64,000 nucleotides of DNA from Massilia agrisoli (GTDB taxonomy: Bacteria > Pseudomonadota > Gammaproteobacteria > Burkholderiales > Burkholderiaceae_D): NCBI RefSeq assembly GCF_020831365.1, contig NZ_JAJHPV010000013.1, positions 682,001 to 746,000 of the forward strand, read 5' to 3'. The notes beneath the pieces were generated by a model. It did not search any database, was not told the origin of the DNA, and worked only from the letters and a program-made list of their open reading frames with translations. This document shows, piece by piece, positions 36,755 to 45,856 of the stretch; position 1 is the first letter of the stretch; the number at the start of each line of letters is the position of its first letter. The translations under genes were made by a program, and so were the position numbers.

Positions 36755-37649
36755 GGATCGGCCCGATCGTGCGGATGATGACGATCAGCGCGGGTCCCAG
36801 CACGACCATGATAATCGCCGGGAAAATGAACAGGGCCAGCGGGATCAGCATCTTGGTTGGCACCTTGGCGGCGTGTTCCTCGGCCCGCACCTGGCGCTTG
36901 TGGCGCAAGTCTTCGGAAAACACGCGCAACGACTCGCCGATGCTGGTGCCGAACTTCTCCGACTGGGTCAGCATGGTGGCAAAGGTGCCGATCTCCTCGA
37001 TGCCGCTGCGTAGCGCGAGGTTGCGCAGCGACTGGGCGCGGCTGGCGCCGGCGCGCATCTCCAGGTTGGTCAGGTGCAGTTCCTCGGCCAGCGCGCGGCT
37101 CTTGATGCTCATCTCGTCGGCGATCCGGGTGAGCGCGGCATCGAGTCCCAGTCCGGCTTCGACACACACCAGCATCAGGTCGGCGGCGTCGGGGAAGTTC
37201 TCGAAGATTTCACGCTTGCGCTCGCGCAGGCGCAGCCACAGGGCCAGGTTCGGCAGGTAGCAGCCTGCCAGCGCAGCGATCATCAGGTACATCAGCACCG
37301 TGATCTCCTCCATGCTGGTAAAGGCGCGCAGCAGCAGCCAGGTGCAGAATGACAGCACCAGCGGCAGCACCGTCTTGAGGCCGAAGTAGATCAGGCGCGC
37401 GTCCTCGCGGCGGATGCCGGCGTTGATGAAGCGCAGCCGAAGCGGCGAGTCTTCCCATGCGCCGGGCGGCGCCAGCACCCGCGCAAACGGGCCCACCGCG
37501 TGCGCCACTGTAGCGCCCCAGTCGGTCGCGGATGCAGGGTTCTCGATGGTTTGAAGGCGCTGGTCGACGCGGCTTGGTACCACCAGCATGAACAGGCCAG
37601 CGACGGCGGCGGTGACGGCCAGGCAGACCAGGGCGGCGAGCACGAACAT
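36741..37649 (-). CDS. tadC: Tad pilus inner-membrane platform protein TadC
   Basis: The 302-residue T2SS-F family protein has an N-terminal membrane helix (MFVLAALVCLAVTAAVAGLFML), a further helical hairpin at about 105-145, the F domain (FPDAADLMLVCVEAGLGLDAAL near 150-170) and a C-terminal membrane helix. With TadB it forms the pilus platform. The start at 37649 is preferred to 37655 because GAGGGG then sits 6 nt upstream. It is the last gene of the tad operon. Confidence 0.9.
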   Translation of the reverse strand: MFVLAALVCLAVTAAVAGLFMLVVPSRVDQRLQTIENPASATDWGATVAHAVGPFARVLAPPGAWEDSPLRLRFINAGIRREDARLIYFGLKTVLPLVLSFCTWLLLRAFTSMEEITVLMYLMIAALAGCYLPNLALWLRLRERKREIFENFPDAADLMLVCVEAGLGLDAALTRIADEMSIKSRALAEELHLTNLEMRAGASRAQSLRNLALRSGIEEIGTFATMLTQSEKFGTSIGESLRVFSEDLRHKRQVRAEEHAAKVPTKMLIPLALFIFPAIIMVVLGPALIVIIRTIGPILSAR

Positions 37650-37659
37650 GATCATCCCC

Positions 37660-38652
37660 TCAGATACGGATACGGATAATTTTGCGAAGCATCAGGATCC
37701 CGAACGCCATCGACACCAGCAGGCTGCGCACCAGCGTCTCCCCGATCGGGTCGTTCCACATCGGCTCCATGAAAGTCGGATTGAATACGGTCATCAGGCC
37801 GCCGATCGCAAAGGGCAGCAGCGACAGCAGCCAGGCCGACATGCGGCCCTCGGCCGACAGCACCCGCACGTGCCAGAACAGCTTCAGGCGCTGGCGGATC
37901 AGGCGCGAGAGGTTGGTGAGCACCTCGGTGAGGTTGCCGCCCGACTCACGCTGGATCAGCACCGCGACGACGAAGTAGCGCAGGTCGGTGATCGGCGCGC
38001 GCACCGACAGGTTCGACAGGGCCTGCTCAAGCGACACGCCGAAATTGACTTCGTCGTGCACGAAACGGAATTCGCTGGCGATCGGTTCGCCCATCTCGTC
38101 GCCGATCATCTGCAGGCCGGCGCCGAACGCGTGGCCAGCCCGCAGCGCGCGCGCCAGCAGGTCGAGTGCATCGGGAAGCTGTTGTTCCAGCCTGGCCATG
38201 CGGCGCGAGCGGCGCCGCTGCACATAGGCCAGCGGCAGCCAGGCAGTGCCGCCGGCGGCGAGCACGCCCGCCACGAAGGGCTGGTGCAGCAGTCCGGTCA
38301 CGGCGAGATAGCTGGCCGCGCCCAGCGCCGCGCAGCCGAGCAGCAGGTTCGAGACCGTCCAGTGCAGGTTCGCCTGCAGCAGCACCCGGTCGAGCTGGTG
38401 GGCGCGCGGAAGGCGCAGCAAGAAGCGCTGGAACGGCGGCAGCTCGCTCATCATGCGCTCGCGCAGCAGGTGCGACTGGGCCGACGCGTCGCCTGAGGCC
38501 GACAGCGCCTTCAGGCGCAGCTGGACTTTCTTCGCCTGCGGGCCCTTGTAGGTCTTCCACATCAGGTAGAGGCCTTCGAGCAGCAGGATCACCGCGATGA
38601 AGACCAGCATCGACAAGGTCAGCGAAATGTGGCCGGATACGTTATTGGACAT
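37660..38652 (-). CDS. tadB: Tad pilus inner-membrane platform protein TadB
   Basis: The 330-residue T2SS-F family protein has an N-terminal membrane helix, a cytoplasmic charged part (QLRLKALSASGDASAQSHLL) and a pair of helices at about 100-135. The F domain contains QLPDALDLLARALRAGHAFGAGLQMI, and a last membrane helix lies near the C-terminus. It pairs with TadC to anchor and drive Flp pilus assembly under the TadA ATPase. Confidence 0.93.
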   Translation of the reverse strand: MSNNVSGHISLTLSMLVFIAVILLLEGLYLMWKTYKGPQAKKVQLRLKALSASGDASAQSHLLRERMMSELPPFQRFLLRLPRAHQLDRVLLQANLHWTVSNLLLGCAALGAASYLAVTGLLHQPFVAGVLAAGGTAWLPLAYVQRRRSRRMARLEQQLPDALDLLARALRAGHAFGAGLQMIGDEMGEPIASEFRFVHDEVNFGVSLEQALSNLSVRAPITDLRYFVVAVLIQRESGGNLTEVLTNLSRLIRQRLKLFWHVRVLSAEGRMSAWLLSLLPFAIGGLMTVFNPTFMEPMWNDPIGETLVRSLLVSMAFGILMLRKIIRIRI

Positions 38653-38661
38653 GATCGGCTC

Positions 38662-40011
38662 CTACTGGTAGCGCCGCGAGCTGTCGAACATCGCATCCGG
38701 CATGGCGATGCCGAATGAGCGCAGGCGCTCGCTGAATTTCGGGCGCACGCCGGTCGCCTGGAAGTAGCCTTCCACCGTGCCGTCCGCGCCAACCCCGGTC
38801 TGGCGGAACGCGAAGATCTCCTGCATGGTGATGACGTCGCCCTCCATGCCGGTGATCTCCTGGATGCTGGTGATCTTGCGGCGGCCGTCGATCAGGCGCA
38901 GCGCCTGGATCACCACCGTGACGGCCGAGGCGATCTGCTGGCGCGCCGCCTTGTGCGGCAGGCTCAGGTTGGCCATGCCGACCATGTTTTCCAGCCGCGA
39001 CAGCGCGTCGCGCGGGTTGTTGGCGTGGATGGTCGTCAGCGAGCCGTCGTGCCCGGTGTTCATGGCCTGCAGCATGTCGACCGCCTCGGCGCCGCGCACT
39101 TCGCCGATGATGATGCGGTCCGGCCGCATGCGCAGCGCGTTGCGCACCAGCGCCCGCTGCGTAATCTCGCCTTTGCCTTCGATGTTGGGCGGACGCGTCT
39201 CCATGCGCACCACGTGCGGCTGCTGCAGCTGCAGTTCGGCCGCGTCTTCCAGCGTGACGATGCGTTCGTCCGGCGGGATGAAGCCGGACAGGATGTTCAG
39301 CAGCGTGGTCTTGCCCGCGCCAGTGCCGCCGGAGATGATCATGTTGACCTTGGCCTTGCACAGGCCTTCGAGCACGGTGGCCATGTCCGGCGTCAGGCTG
39401 CGCAGGTCATTGACCAGGTTGTTCATCCTGAGCGGGATGTGGGCAAAGCGGCGGATCGACATCATCGGGCCGTCAAGGGCGACCGGCGCGATCACGGCGT
39501 TGACCCGCGAGCCGTCGGGCAGGCGCGCATCGACCATCGGGCTCGACTCGTCGATGCGGCGCCCGACCAGCGAGACGATCTTGTCGATGATGCGCAGCAG
39601 GTGTTTTTCGTCGGTGAAGCGCACCGGCGACAGTTCCAGCTTGCCCTTGCGTTCAACGAAGATGCGGTTGTAGCTGTTGACCAGGATGTCCGACACGGTC
39701 GGATCGGCCATCAGCAGTTCAAGCGGCCCGAAGCCGAGCATCTCGTGCTGGATGTCGCGGATCAGCGAACGGCGCTCCAGCTCATTGAGCGCGGCCTGCT
39801 CTTCGTCGAGCAGGCGCTCGGCCATAGCCGCAATCTCGGCGCGCAGCATCGGGCCTGGCAGCGCCTCCAGCGCGGCGAGGTCGAACTTGTCGAGCAGCTT
39901 GAGGTGGATGCGGCTCTTGATGGCGAAGTAGTCGTCGCTGGCGGCGGCGCTGGGCGCGCGCACCTCGGCCGCCTGGCCGTCAACGGCATTGAGCTTTTCA
40001 CGGAAGGACAT
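38662..40011 (-). CDS. tadA: Tad pilus assembly ATPase TadA (CpaF)
   Basis: The 449-residue secretion ATPase has an N-terminal helical part and a P-loop core: Walker [14 protein letters not shown] near residue 230, the Asp box LEDAAELQL, Walker [16 protein letters not shown] and His box [12 protein letters not shown]. It powers both extension and retraction of Flp pili. The start at 40011 (MSFREKL) has GGAGAG upstream and overlaps the tadZ end by 14 nt. The 24-residue extension in frame upstream is not needed. Confidence 0.95.
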   Translation of the reverse strand: MSFREKLNAVDGQAAEVRAPSAAASDDYFAIKSRIHLKLLDKFDLAALEALPGPMLRAEIAAMAERLLDEEQAALNELERRSLIRDIQHEMLGFGPLELLMADPTVSDILVNSYNRIFVERKGKLELSPVRFTDEKHLLRIIDKIVSLVGRRIDESSPMVDARLPDGSRVNAVIAPVALDGPMMSIRRFAHIPLRMNNLVNDLRSLTPDMATVLEGLCKAKVNMIISGGTGAGKTTLLNILSGFIPPDERIVTLEDAAELQLQQPHVVRMETRPPNIEGKGEITQRALVRNALRMRPDRIIIGEVRGAEAVDMLQAMNTGHDGSLTTIHANNPRDALSRLENMVGMANLSLPHKAARQQIASAVTVVIQALRLIDGRRKITSIQEITGMEGDVITMQEIFAFRQTGVGADGTVEGYFQATGVRPKFSERLRSFGIAMPDAMFDSSRRYQ

Positions 40012-41200
40012 GGGGCTCTCCTGATGAATGTGGCGAAGCCGCACCCGCGCTGTCACGGCTGAGCAGGCGTTCGAACAGGCCACGTGCGGCGTGCGGGCGC
40101 GGGCTGATGGCGTCGGCCAGGCCGGCCACGTTGCGCAGCACCGGATCGGAGCGCGCGCTGGTAATCAAAGGTTCGCCGCGGTCGATGGCGGCGGTGACAT
40201 GCTTGTACGAATTGGGCACTGTGTGGATCGCGAACTTGCCAAGGGTGCGTTCAATTTCCGCGACGCCGATCGGGCCTTTGCGGTCGAAGCGGTTGACGAT
40301 CAGCTCTATCTTGTCGGGGCTGTAATCGAGGGACTTGAAGATGGCCAGCATTTTTTTGGCATTGCGGATGGAGGGCAGGCCCGCTTGCATCACCATGTAG
40401 ATCAGGTCGGCGCGGTCGAGCGCTTTGATGCTCAGGTTATCGATCGTCCGCCCGAGGTCGAGCAAGACAAAATCGTAGTGCATCACCGCGACCGCGAGTA
40501 TCGCGTCCACCTGCGCCGGTGTAACCTCCACCGCCTGCGCGTGGTCGTCCGGCGCGGCCATGATGCTGAAGTTGGGTGCGACCCTGACCGTGCTGGCGGC
40601 CAGGAATGAAGCGTCGAGCCGCTCGACGCTGCGCGCCACGTCGGCCAGGGTTGAAGGCGGGCGCCCGTCGTGCACGAACGACAGCGCGTCGCCAAACTGC
40701 AGGTTCAGGTCGATCAGCAGCACCGACCTGGTCTCGGACAGCTGGTAGCCCAGGCTGGTGGCGAGGAAAGTGGCGCCACTGCCCCCTTTGCACGGTATGA
40801 AAGCCAGCACCTTGCCGGCGTGGCGCGCCTGTGCCCCACGCAGCTTGCCGCCGATGCGGTTGACCGTGGCGGCCAGTTCGGCCGACGCCACGGGGGAGGG
40901 CAGTACCTCGCGCACGCCCGCGCGCATGGCGTTGATCAAAAAATCGGGGGAGCAGCCACCGCACAGCAGCACCACCGCGATGCGGGGATGGCGCGTAGTG
41001 AGGTCTTCGATCGGGGCGAGGCTGGCGCCGTCGCAGTAGCCGCCGTCGATGAGCATGAGCTCCGGCTGGTCCTGCTCGGCCACCTGGCGCAGCTTGTCCT
41101 TGCCGCCTTCGGTCAGCACCGCCACGTGCGATGCCGCCTGCAGCAGCTTGCCGATCTCGTTGAGCAGGATCTTGTTGGGTGAGACGACGGCGATTTTCAT
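39998..41200 (-). CDS. tadZ: Tad localisation protein TadZ (CpaE)
   Basis: The 400-residue protein has an N-terminal receiver-like domain (about 1-120) without a typical phosphorylation Asp pocket, and a ParA/MinD-like ATPase domain whose deviant Walker A reads [16 protein letters not shown]. The second, invariant Lys of the P-loop is Ala, as in many TadZ/CpaE proteins. It places the pilus machine at the pole or focus. It overlaps tadA by 14 nt. Confidence 0.92.
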   Translation of the reverse strand: MKIAVVSPNKILLNEIGKLLQAASHVAVLTEGGKDKLRQVAEQDQPELMLIDGGYCDGASLAPIEDLTTRHPRIAVVLLCGGCSPDFLINAMRAGVREVLPSPVASAELAATVNRIGGKLRGAQARHAGKVLAFIPCKGGSGATFLATSLGYQLSETRSVLLIDLNLQFGDALSFVHDGRPPSTLADVARSVERLDASFLAASTVRVAPNFSIMAAPDDHAQAVEVTPAQVDAILAVAVMHYDFVLLDLGRTIDNLSIKALDRADLIYMVMQAGLPSIRNAKKMLAIFKSLDYSPDKIELIVNRFDRKGPIGVAEIERTLGKFAIHTVPNSYKHVTAAIDRGEPLITSARSDPVLRNVAGLADAISPRPHAARGLFERLLSRDSAGAASPHSSGEPHVLP

Positions 41201-41220
41201 GGCGGTTCCTTCGCTTCGGG

Positions 41221-41649
41221 TTATTGGCAAATGAGCGCGTTGTTGGGGTCCTGGCGCATCATTTCGCGCGGCAGGTATGTGCTGAAGGTGGGCAGCGAGC
41301 GCACCGGCATCACGGCGCCCGCGATCGGCGAGATCCAGCGGTAGTCCAGCGCGGTGATCGTCACCGTCACGCCTTCGCAGCTGGCGGCGTCGCATCCGCC
41401 TGGGGCCCATTCGAGATCGACCGCGGCGATTTCAGGCACCATCATGCGCATCTTCTGCAGCACCTGTGCCTCGTTGGCCGGGTCGGCGCACACCACCGCG
41501 AGGCGCGCGCCGAGGCGGGTCGCTTCGGTGGCCGCGTTCCATGTAAATAGCATGCGGCTGAAGTCCGTCACGCCGAGCAGGAACATGAAGAAGACCACTA
41601 GGACGAGCGCCAGTTCGACGGTGGTAGCACCAGCCTGGTCGGCTTTCAT
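41221..41649 (-). CDS. TadE/TadF-like minor pseudopilin (first)
   Basis: The 142-residue protein has a short N-terminal leader and one hydrophobic helix with a pilin-like start (GATTVELALVLVVFFMFLLGV). The C-terminal part is small and contains cysteines in VVCADP, GGCDAASC and ALICQ. TadE/TadF proteins are processed by the prepilin peptidase and are needed for pilus assembly. It overlaps the next tadE-like gene by 4 nt. Confidence 0.87.
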   Translation of the reverse strand: MKADQAGATTVELALVLVVFFMFLLGVTDFSRMLFTWNAATEATRLGARLAVVCADPANEAQVLQKMRMMVPEIAAVDLEWAPGGCDAASCEGVTVTITALDYRWISPIAGAVMPVRSLPTFSTYLPREMMRQDPNNALICQ

Positions 41650-42074
41650 ATCGGGCTCCGCATAGTGGCGCTGATGTCGTTGAACGGAATCGTCGCGAAC
41701 CGCGCGCCGAACATGTTGGTGATCATCGGACGGAACTGGTAGCCGGACACCCTGATCGTGACGGTGTTGATCAAGGGATTGCTGCCGGCGGTCTGCCAGG
41801 TAGGCGCAGGCACATTGGCCGCCGTGAGGCCGGAATCGAGCAGGGGGCCTGTGCCTGCCACGTTCCCGTACAAGATCAGGTTGCGCGCCTCGGCGATATG
41901 GGTGCCCGGTGTTTGCGTCGACAGGTAGCGCACCGCATCGCGCACCACCTTGGCGGTGGTGTTGTAGCGGTAGACGGCGCGGCCAAGTTCGGCGCTGATC
42001 AGGGACAGCACCAGCAGCAGCGGCAGCACGAACGCGAATTCGACCAGCGCGACGCCACCTTGACGGGTTTTCAT
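41646..42074 (-). CDS. TadE-like minor pseudopilin (second)
   Basis: The 142-residue protein carries a TadE domain: leader MKTRQGG, hydrophobic helix VALVEFAFVLPLLLVLSLISAELG, then a soluble part with YRYNTTAKVVRDAVRYLS, typical of the family. It overlaps the downstream tadE-like gene by 4 nt and starts 4 nt after tadG, so all three are co-translated. Together they fill the TadE and TadF roles. Confidence 0.88.
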   Translation of the reverse strand: MKTRQGGVALVEFAFVLPLLLVLSLISAELGRAVYRYNTTAKVVRDAVRYLSTQTPGTHIAEARNLILYGNVAGTGPLLDSGLTAANVPAPTWQTAGSNPLINTVTIRVSGYQFRPMITNMFGARFATIPFNDISATMRSPI

Positions 42075-42078
42075 AAGG

Positions 42079-43389
42079 TCACCTCACCAGTACCGGCACC
42101 AGCGGGCCGGCCGAACCGCCCGGCATGCCGCTCGGTGCGCATGGGGATTCGGGGATGCCGGCCAGGCCGCGGAACTCGAGTTGCGCCGGGTCGTTCGGGC
42201 CGCTCAGCGGATGCAGCATGAACATGCACACGTAGTTGATCACCTGGGCGGCGTTGTTTATCACCGGGACCACGACCAGGCGCCGGCTGTAGCCGTACTG
42301 CTGGTGCTGGCCGCCCGCGCCAGGCGTGGCCAGCTTATGAAAACTGTTTAGCTTGTTAATGTCGCCAAAGGCGATCTGCGAGCCTGCTTTCAGGTTGGTG
42401 CCGGTGTCTGCCAGCGAAGCAAAGGCGGCGCGCTTGGTGATGTAGTTTTGCGCGCTCGGATGCGAGCCCGCCGCCGGGGGGCCCGCGAAGGCGTTCTGCG
42501 GCACGGCGTTTTTCCAGTTGGCGGCGGTGTAGGCGTATCCGGTCTGGTCGGGGTGGTGTTCGCTGGGGGAGTCGGTGTTCTTGTAGACGCCGAAGCGGTA
42601 GTTCCACGGCCGGTCGACACTGGTTTGCGCGCCTGGGGTGCCGAGCGTGTCGCCGATGCGGGTGCCGCACCTGCCGCCCTCGGACAGCTCCGCCGCGGTT
42701 TCGCTGGCGCTGTTGCTGCCGTCCAGGTTGAACCAGCCCATTTCACCCGGCGCGGTCCCGACGCCGGCTTTATCGAGCACGGTGATCCATTCACCGACCA
42801 GGAAGCCAAAATTGTTGGCAGCCGTGCCGCCTGGCCTGGCCATGATCGCCACGGGAATCGGGCAGGTGCTCTGCGAGCTGGCGCGCGTGGCGACCGCACT
42901 GGCCAGCACGTCGCGCGCCGACGGGTTGGCTGTGCTGTCGCCCGTAAAGGCGCCCATCGCGTGCAACAGCCACATGCGCACACCTTCCTGGCGGTGCTCG
43001 CACTGCGCGTAGCGGGCGTTGGCGGCAAGGGTGGTCGGTGAATACGCGGGGTCGCGGAAGGTGATGCCGGCATCCATCAGCTGGCCCTTGCCATCCCAGT
43101 CGGGAGACTGCAGGTTGACCCGGTTGAGATTGGCGGCCGTCATGCCGGCGCTGCGCGCGCGGGTCAGCGCGCTGGCCTGGCCGTCGAGCTCCTGCGCGGC
43201 GGCGAGGGCGCAACTGTCCATGGCGGTCTGGAGTTCGGTTTTAACGATGAACAGGCGGCCGAAATCGAAGGCGATGGCGACGAATCCCAGCAGGAAGAAC
43301 AACAGGAAGCAGACCAACAGGATCACGGCGCCGCCCTGGCGCGTGGCGTGGCCGGGCCGGTCGATTGTGGTTGGCATGGGCTTGGACAT
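42079..43389 (-). CDS. tadG: TadG-like pilus assembly protein
   Basis: This is a 436-residue protein with a Tad_G N-terminal segment: a membrane helix (about 22-45, GAVILLVCFLLFFLLGFVAIAFDFG) followed by VKTELQTAMDSCALAAAQELDG. The rest is a large periplasmic or surface domain with several cysteines and no von Willebrand motif that I could recognise. The start at 43389 gives MSKPMPTT; frame-open sequence upstream is ignored because it runs into the flp gene. Confidence 0.87.
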   Translation of the reverse strand: MSKPMPTTIDRPGHATRQGGAVILLVCFLLFFLLGFVAIAFDFGRLFIVKTELQTAMDSCALAAAQELDGQASALTRARSAGMTAANLNRVNLQSPDWDGKGQLMDAGITFRDPAYSPTTLAANARYAQCEHRQEGVRMWLLHAMGAFTGDSTANPSARDVLASAVATRASSQSTCPIPVAIMARPGGTAANNFGFLVGEWITVLDKAGVGTAPGEMGWFNLDGSNSASETAAELSEGGRCGTRIGDTLGTPGAQTSVDRPWNYRFGVYKNTDSPSEHHPDQTGYAYTAANWKNAVPQNAFAGPPAAGSHPSAQNYITKRAAFASLADTGTNLKAGSQIAFGDINKLNSFHKLATPGAGGQHQQYGYSRRLVVVPVINNAAQVINYVCMFMLHPLSGPNDPAQLEFRGLAGIPESPCAPSGMPGGSAGPLVPVLVR

Positions 43390-43447
43390 GGTCTTGATCT
43401 GTGAATGGCGGACCGCGCTTGTTAAACGCGGCCCGCCGGCTGGCCAA

Positions 43448-43654
43448 TCAGGCACAGGTTGCCGAGCTGGTGAGGCATTCGGCCACGCGGTCGATGAAGC
43501 CGTCGAAGCTGGTACCGGTGAGGTTGCGCAGCGCAACGACCAGGATGATCGAGACCACGGCGATGATCAGCGCGTATTCGACGACCTGTGCACCTTCGTC
43601 GTCATTGGCGAAGCTGCGGATGGCGCGGCCTGCCGCCTTGAGCATGGTTTTCAT
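43448..43654 (-). CDS. flp: Flp-type pilin 1
   Basis: The 68-residue prepilin has a 21-residue leader ending in DDEG, cut before AQVVEYALII by the TadV peptidase; the Glu and Tyr at mature positions 5-6 are the Flp signature. A hydrophobic helix follows and the tail has two cysteines (ECLTSSATCA). It is nearly identical in the mature helix to the second Flp gene 44 nt upstream, which suggests recent duplication or gene conversion. Confidence 0.95.
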   Translation of the reverse strand: MKTMLKAAGRAIRSFANDDEGAQVVEYALIIAVVSIILVVALRNLTGTSFDGFIDRVAECLTSSATCA

Positions 43655-43698
43655 GTTGTCCTCTTTCAGGTGGTTGAGGGATGACGTGCCGTGGCCGG

Positions 43699-43905
43699 TC
43701 AGGCGCAGGCTGCGGAGGTGGTCAGGCAGGTGGCGACACGGCCGATGAAGCCGTCGAAGCTGGTGCCGGTGAGGTTGCGCAGTGCGACCACGAGGATGAT
43801 CGATACGACCGCGATGATCAGCGCGTATTCGACGACCTGCGCGCCTTCATCGTCCTGGGCGAAGGACTGGATCGACTGCTTCACCGATTTCAGAAAGCTG
43901 TTCAT
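43699..43905 (-). CDS. flp: Flp-type pilin 2
   Basis: The 68-residue prepilin has leader MNSFLKSVKQSIQSFAQDDEG and mature start AQVVEYALIIAVV. The first 33 mature residues equal those of pilin 1; differences lie in the leader and the C-terminal tail (TCLTTSAACA, again two cysteines). It is the first of the two pilin genes in transcription order and follows a gap with three stem-loops. Confidence 0.95.
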   Translation of the reverse strand: MNSFLKSVKQSIQSFAQDDEGAQVVEYALIIAVVSIILVVALRNLTGTSFDGFIGRVATCLTTSAACA

Positions 43906-43943
43906 TTTGATGACCTTTCAAGTTGAGGTTGACGACGATTTAC

Positions 43944-44014
43944 CTGGTAAATACCAGTCCTGCCCACCCTTCCCGGGTGGCTTGCTGCTCCGCGCACCGG
44001 CCGCGGGGCCGGTG
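43944..44014. other. three stem-loops upstream of the flp genes
   Basis: The 139-nt gap between the small lipoprotein gene and flp2 contains CTGGTA-AA-TACCAG (43944-43957), CCACCC...GGGTGG (43964-43980) and CACCGGCC-GCGG-GGCCGGTG (43995-44014). None has a T-run. They could mark a processing site or a partial stop that lets the pilin mRNA accumulate above the rest of the operon. Confidence 0.55.
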
Positions 44015-44044
44015 CTGGATTTCGCTGTCCGCCCGTGGCGGCGC

Positions 44045-44311
44045 TTATTTGGCGGCCACGCCGCCGATGTTGATCACGTTGACGACCGGCGGCGGCGCCT
44101 TGAAGCTGTCGTGGTAGCGGCCGAGCGCCTCTTTCGCGGCCTGGCCGTCGATGCCGGCGGCGGGGTCCTGGCTGGCCGGCGCCTCCGGGTTGGCCGTCAT
44201 CGCGGTGCGCGCGTGGCGTACCGCGTCGCCAAAGCGCGCGTCGTAGTTGGGCGTGGTCGAGGCGCAGCCAGCCAGCACGGCCAGCGCCGCGCAGCACATC
44301 AGTTTGTTCAT
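44045..44311 (-). CDS. small lipoprotein in the tad locus
   Basis: The 88-residue protein has a lipobox LAGC (Cys16) after MNKLMCCAALAV. The mature part is short and ends in PPPVVNVINIGGVAAK; no known domain was recognised. It lies between the secretin gene rcpA and the pilin genes, where an outer-membrane assembly lipoprotein or pilotin would be expected, and is therefore probably part of the Tad machine. It is much smaller than TadD or RcpB. Confidence 0.8.
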   Translation of the reverse strand: MNKLMCCAALAVLAGCASTTPNYDARFGDAVRHARTAMTANPEAPASQDPAAGIDGQAAKEALGRYHDSFKAPPPVVNVINIGGVAAK

Positions 44312-44320
44312 GGTGTTCTC

Positions 44321-45835
44321 CTATTTGCCGGTGGCGGGTTCGGCCGGCGCAGCCGGTATCGTTGCCTCGGCCTTGCCCAGCAAGATCACGTCGGCGCGGC
44401 CAGGTTCCACATGCGTGTCGGTCGGCACGGCAAGGGCGGCCGCCGGCTTGACCAGGCGCGGCGTGATGATGAATATCAGTTCGGTCTGGTCCTTCTGGAA
44501 CTCGGTGGAGCGGAACAGCGCGCCCAGCACCGGCAGCTCGCCCAGCCCGGGGAAACGGGACAGGGTTTCGGTGACGTTGTTACGGATCAGTCCCGCAACG
44601 GCGAAGCTCTGGCCATCGTTCAGCTGCACGGTGGTGTCGATCTTGCGCGTGGTGATCGACGGCAGTACCGAGGTGACCCCGCCGACGGTGGTGAACGGCG
44701 AGCCGGTCTGGGCCAGCTCGGATACCTCCGACACCAGCTTGAGATTGACCCGGCTGCCTTCGAGCACCGTGGGCGAGAACTTGAGCCCGACGCCGAATTC
44801 CTTTTCCTCAAGGGTGATCGTGGTGCCGCCGCTGTCGCGCGACTGGGCGACCGGGATAAATATCTTGCCGCCTGAGAGGAAGCTGGCCGACTGGCCGCTG
44901 ATGGCCATGATGTTCGGCTCGGCCAGCACGCGCACCAGGCCGTCCTTCTTCTCCGCGTCGATGCCGATCAGGGTGGAACTTTTGCCGGCAGCTGCCAGCC
45001 TGGTCCGTGCGGCCGAGTTGCCGCCGCTGACGACTGCTTCCGCTGCGCTGTCGAGCACGCCGCCGGCCACGTTGTTGCCGAACCTGCCCATCAGCGCTGG
45101 CGCGCCGCCAAAGATGCCGGAGATAATTTTTGACGTCAGCCCGTCGGCGGTGGTGAACATGCGCGCAACGTCGATACCGAACTTGTCGAGCAAGGTTTTG
45201 CTGACCTCGGCGATCTTCACTTCCAGCATCACTTGCTGGGGTGAGGTGACGCGCAAGAGGTTGACGACGCGCTTGCCGCCGCCGTATGCGTTTGCGATGC
45301 GCATCACTTCGTCCACCTTGGTCGCGTCGCTGACCTTGCCGGTCAACACGGTGGCGTTCTCTGCGCTCCTGACACGGATGTCGCCTTCCTCAGGCATCAG
45401 CTCCGCCAGCTTGGCCTGCAAGGTGGCGGGGTCGACCGTCACGACGATGTCGAGCAGGTAGCAGGCGCCGGCGGCGTCCTGCATGATGACATTCGTGGCG
45501 CCGGCTTTTTTACCGCGCAGGAACAGGTCGGTCGGGCTCAGCAACAGGACGTCCATGTCGGCGATGCTGACGCTGTCCGCGGAATCCGGCCCCGCTGCTG
45601 GCGCGGCCGCGGGCTGGGCCGACGCCGGCCTGGCGCTGGGCTGGCCGCTGGCCACGATCCGGGTGACAGGCGAGGCCAGCGGCACTACCGATGACTTACC
45701 GAGCATCACCTGCGCAGTCGGCGCCACCACGACCGACTTGCAGTTCTTGGCGCCGGCTTCCGCGGCGCCGTAGGCCGGCGCGGCAATGGTGGCCGCCGCT
45801 GCGGTCCAGGCCGCAATGAGGATGTGCGTGTTCAT
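44321..45835 (-). CDS. rcpA: Tad secretin RcpA (CpaC)
   Basis: The 504-residue outer-membrane secretin has a signal peptide (MNTHILIAAWTAAAATIAAPAYG), an N-terminal pilus-assembly domain (about 35-140), a BON-like segment (LAELMPEEGDIRVRSAENATVLTGKV) and the C-terminal secretin domain (about 210-480). The secretin part contains VMLEVKIAEVSKTLLDKFGI, and FAVAGLIRN...GLGELPVLGALFRS is the typical signature. It forms the pore through which Flp pili leave the cell. Confidence 0.95.
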   Translation of the reverse strand: MNTHILIAAWTAAAATIAAPAYGAAEAGAKNCKSVVVAPTAQVMLGKSSVVPLASPVTRIVASGQPSARPASAQPAAAPAAGPDSADSVSIADMDVLLLSPTDLFLRGKKAGATNVIMQDAAGACYLLDIVVTVDPATLQAKLAELMPEEGDIRVRSAENATVLTGKVSDATKVDEVMRIANAYGGGKRVVNLLRVTSPQQVMLEVKIAEVSKTLLDKFGIDVARMFTTADGLTSKIISGIFGGAPALMGRFGNNVAGGVLDSAAEAVVSGGNSAARTRLAAAGKSSTLIGIDAEKKDGLVRVLAEPNIMAISGQSASFLSGGKIFIPVAQSRDSGGTTITLEEKEFGVGLKFSPTVLEGSRVNLKLVSEVSELAQTGSPFTTVGGVTSVLPSITTRKIDTTVQLNDGQSFAVAGLIRNNVTETLSRFPGLGELPVLGALFRSTEFQKDQTELIFIITPRLVKPAAALAVPTDTHVEPGRADVILLGKAEATIPAAPAEPATGK

Positions 45836-45856
45836 GGTTGGGTTCTCCGTGGCGGT

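Noticed and set aside
40861-41200. N-terminal domain of TadZ considered as an active receiver domain
   Set aside because: The acidic pocket and phosphorylation Asp pattern are not intact; TadZ proteins usually carry such an inactive receiver-like domain.
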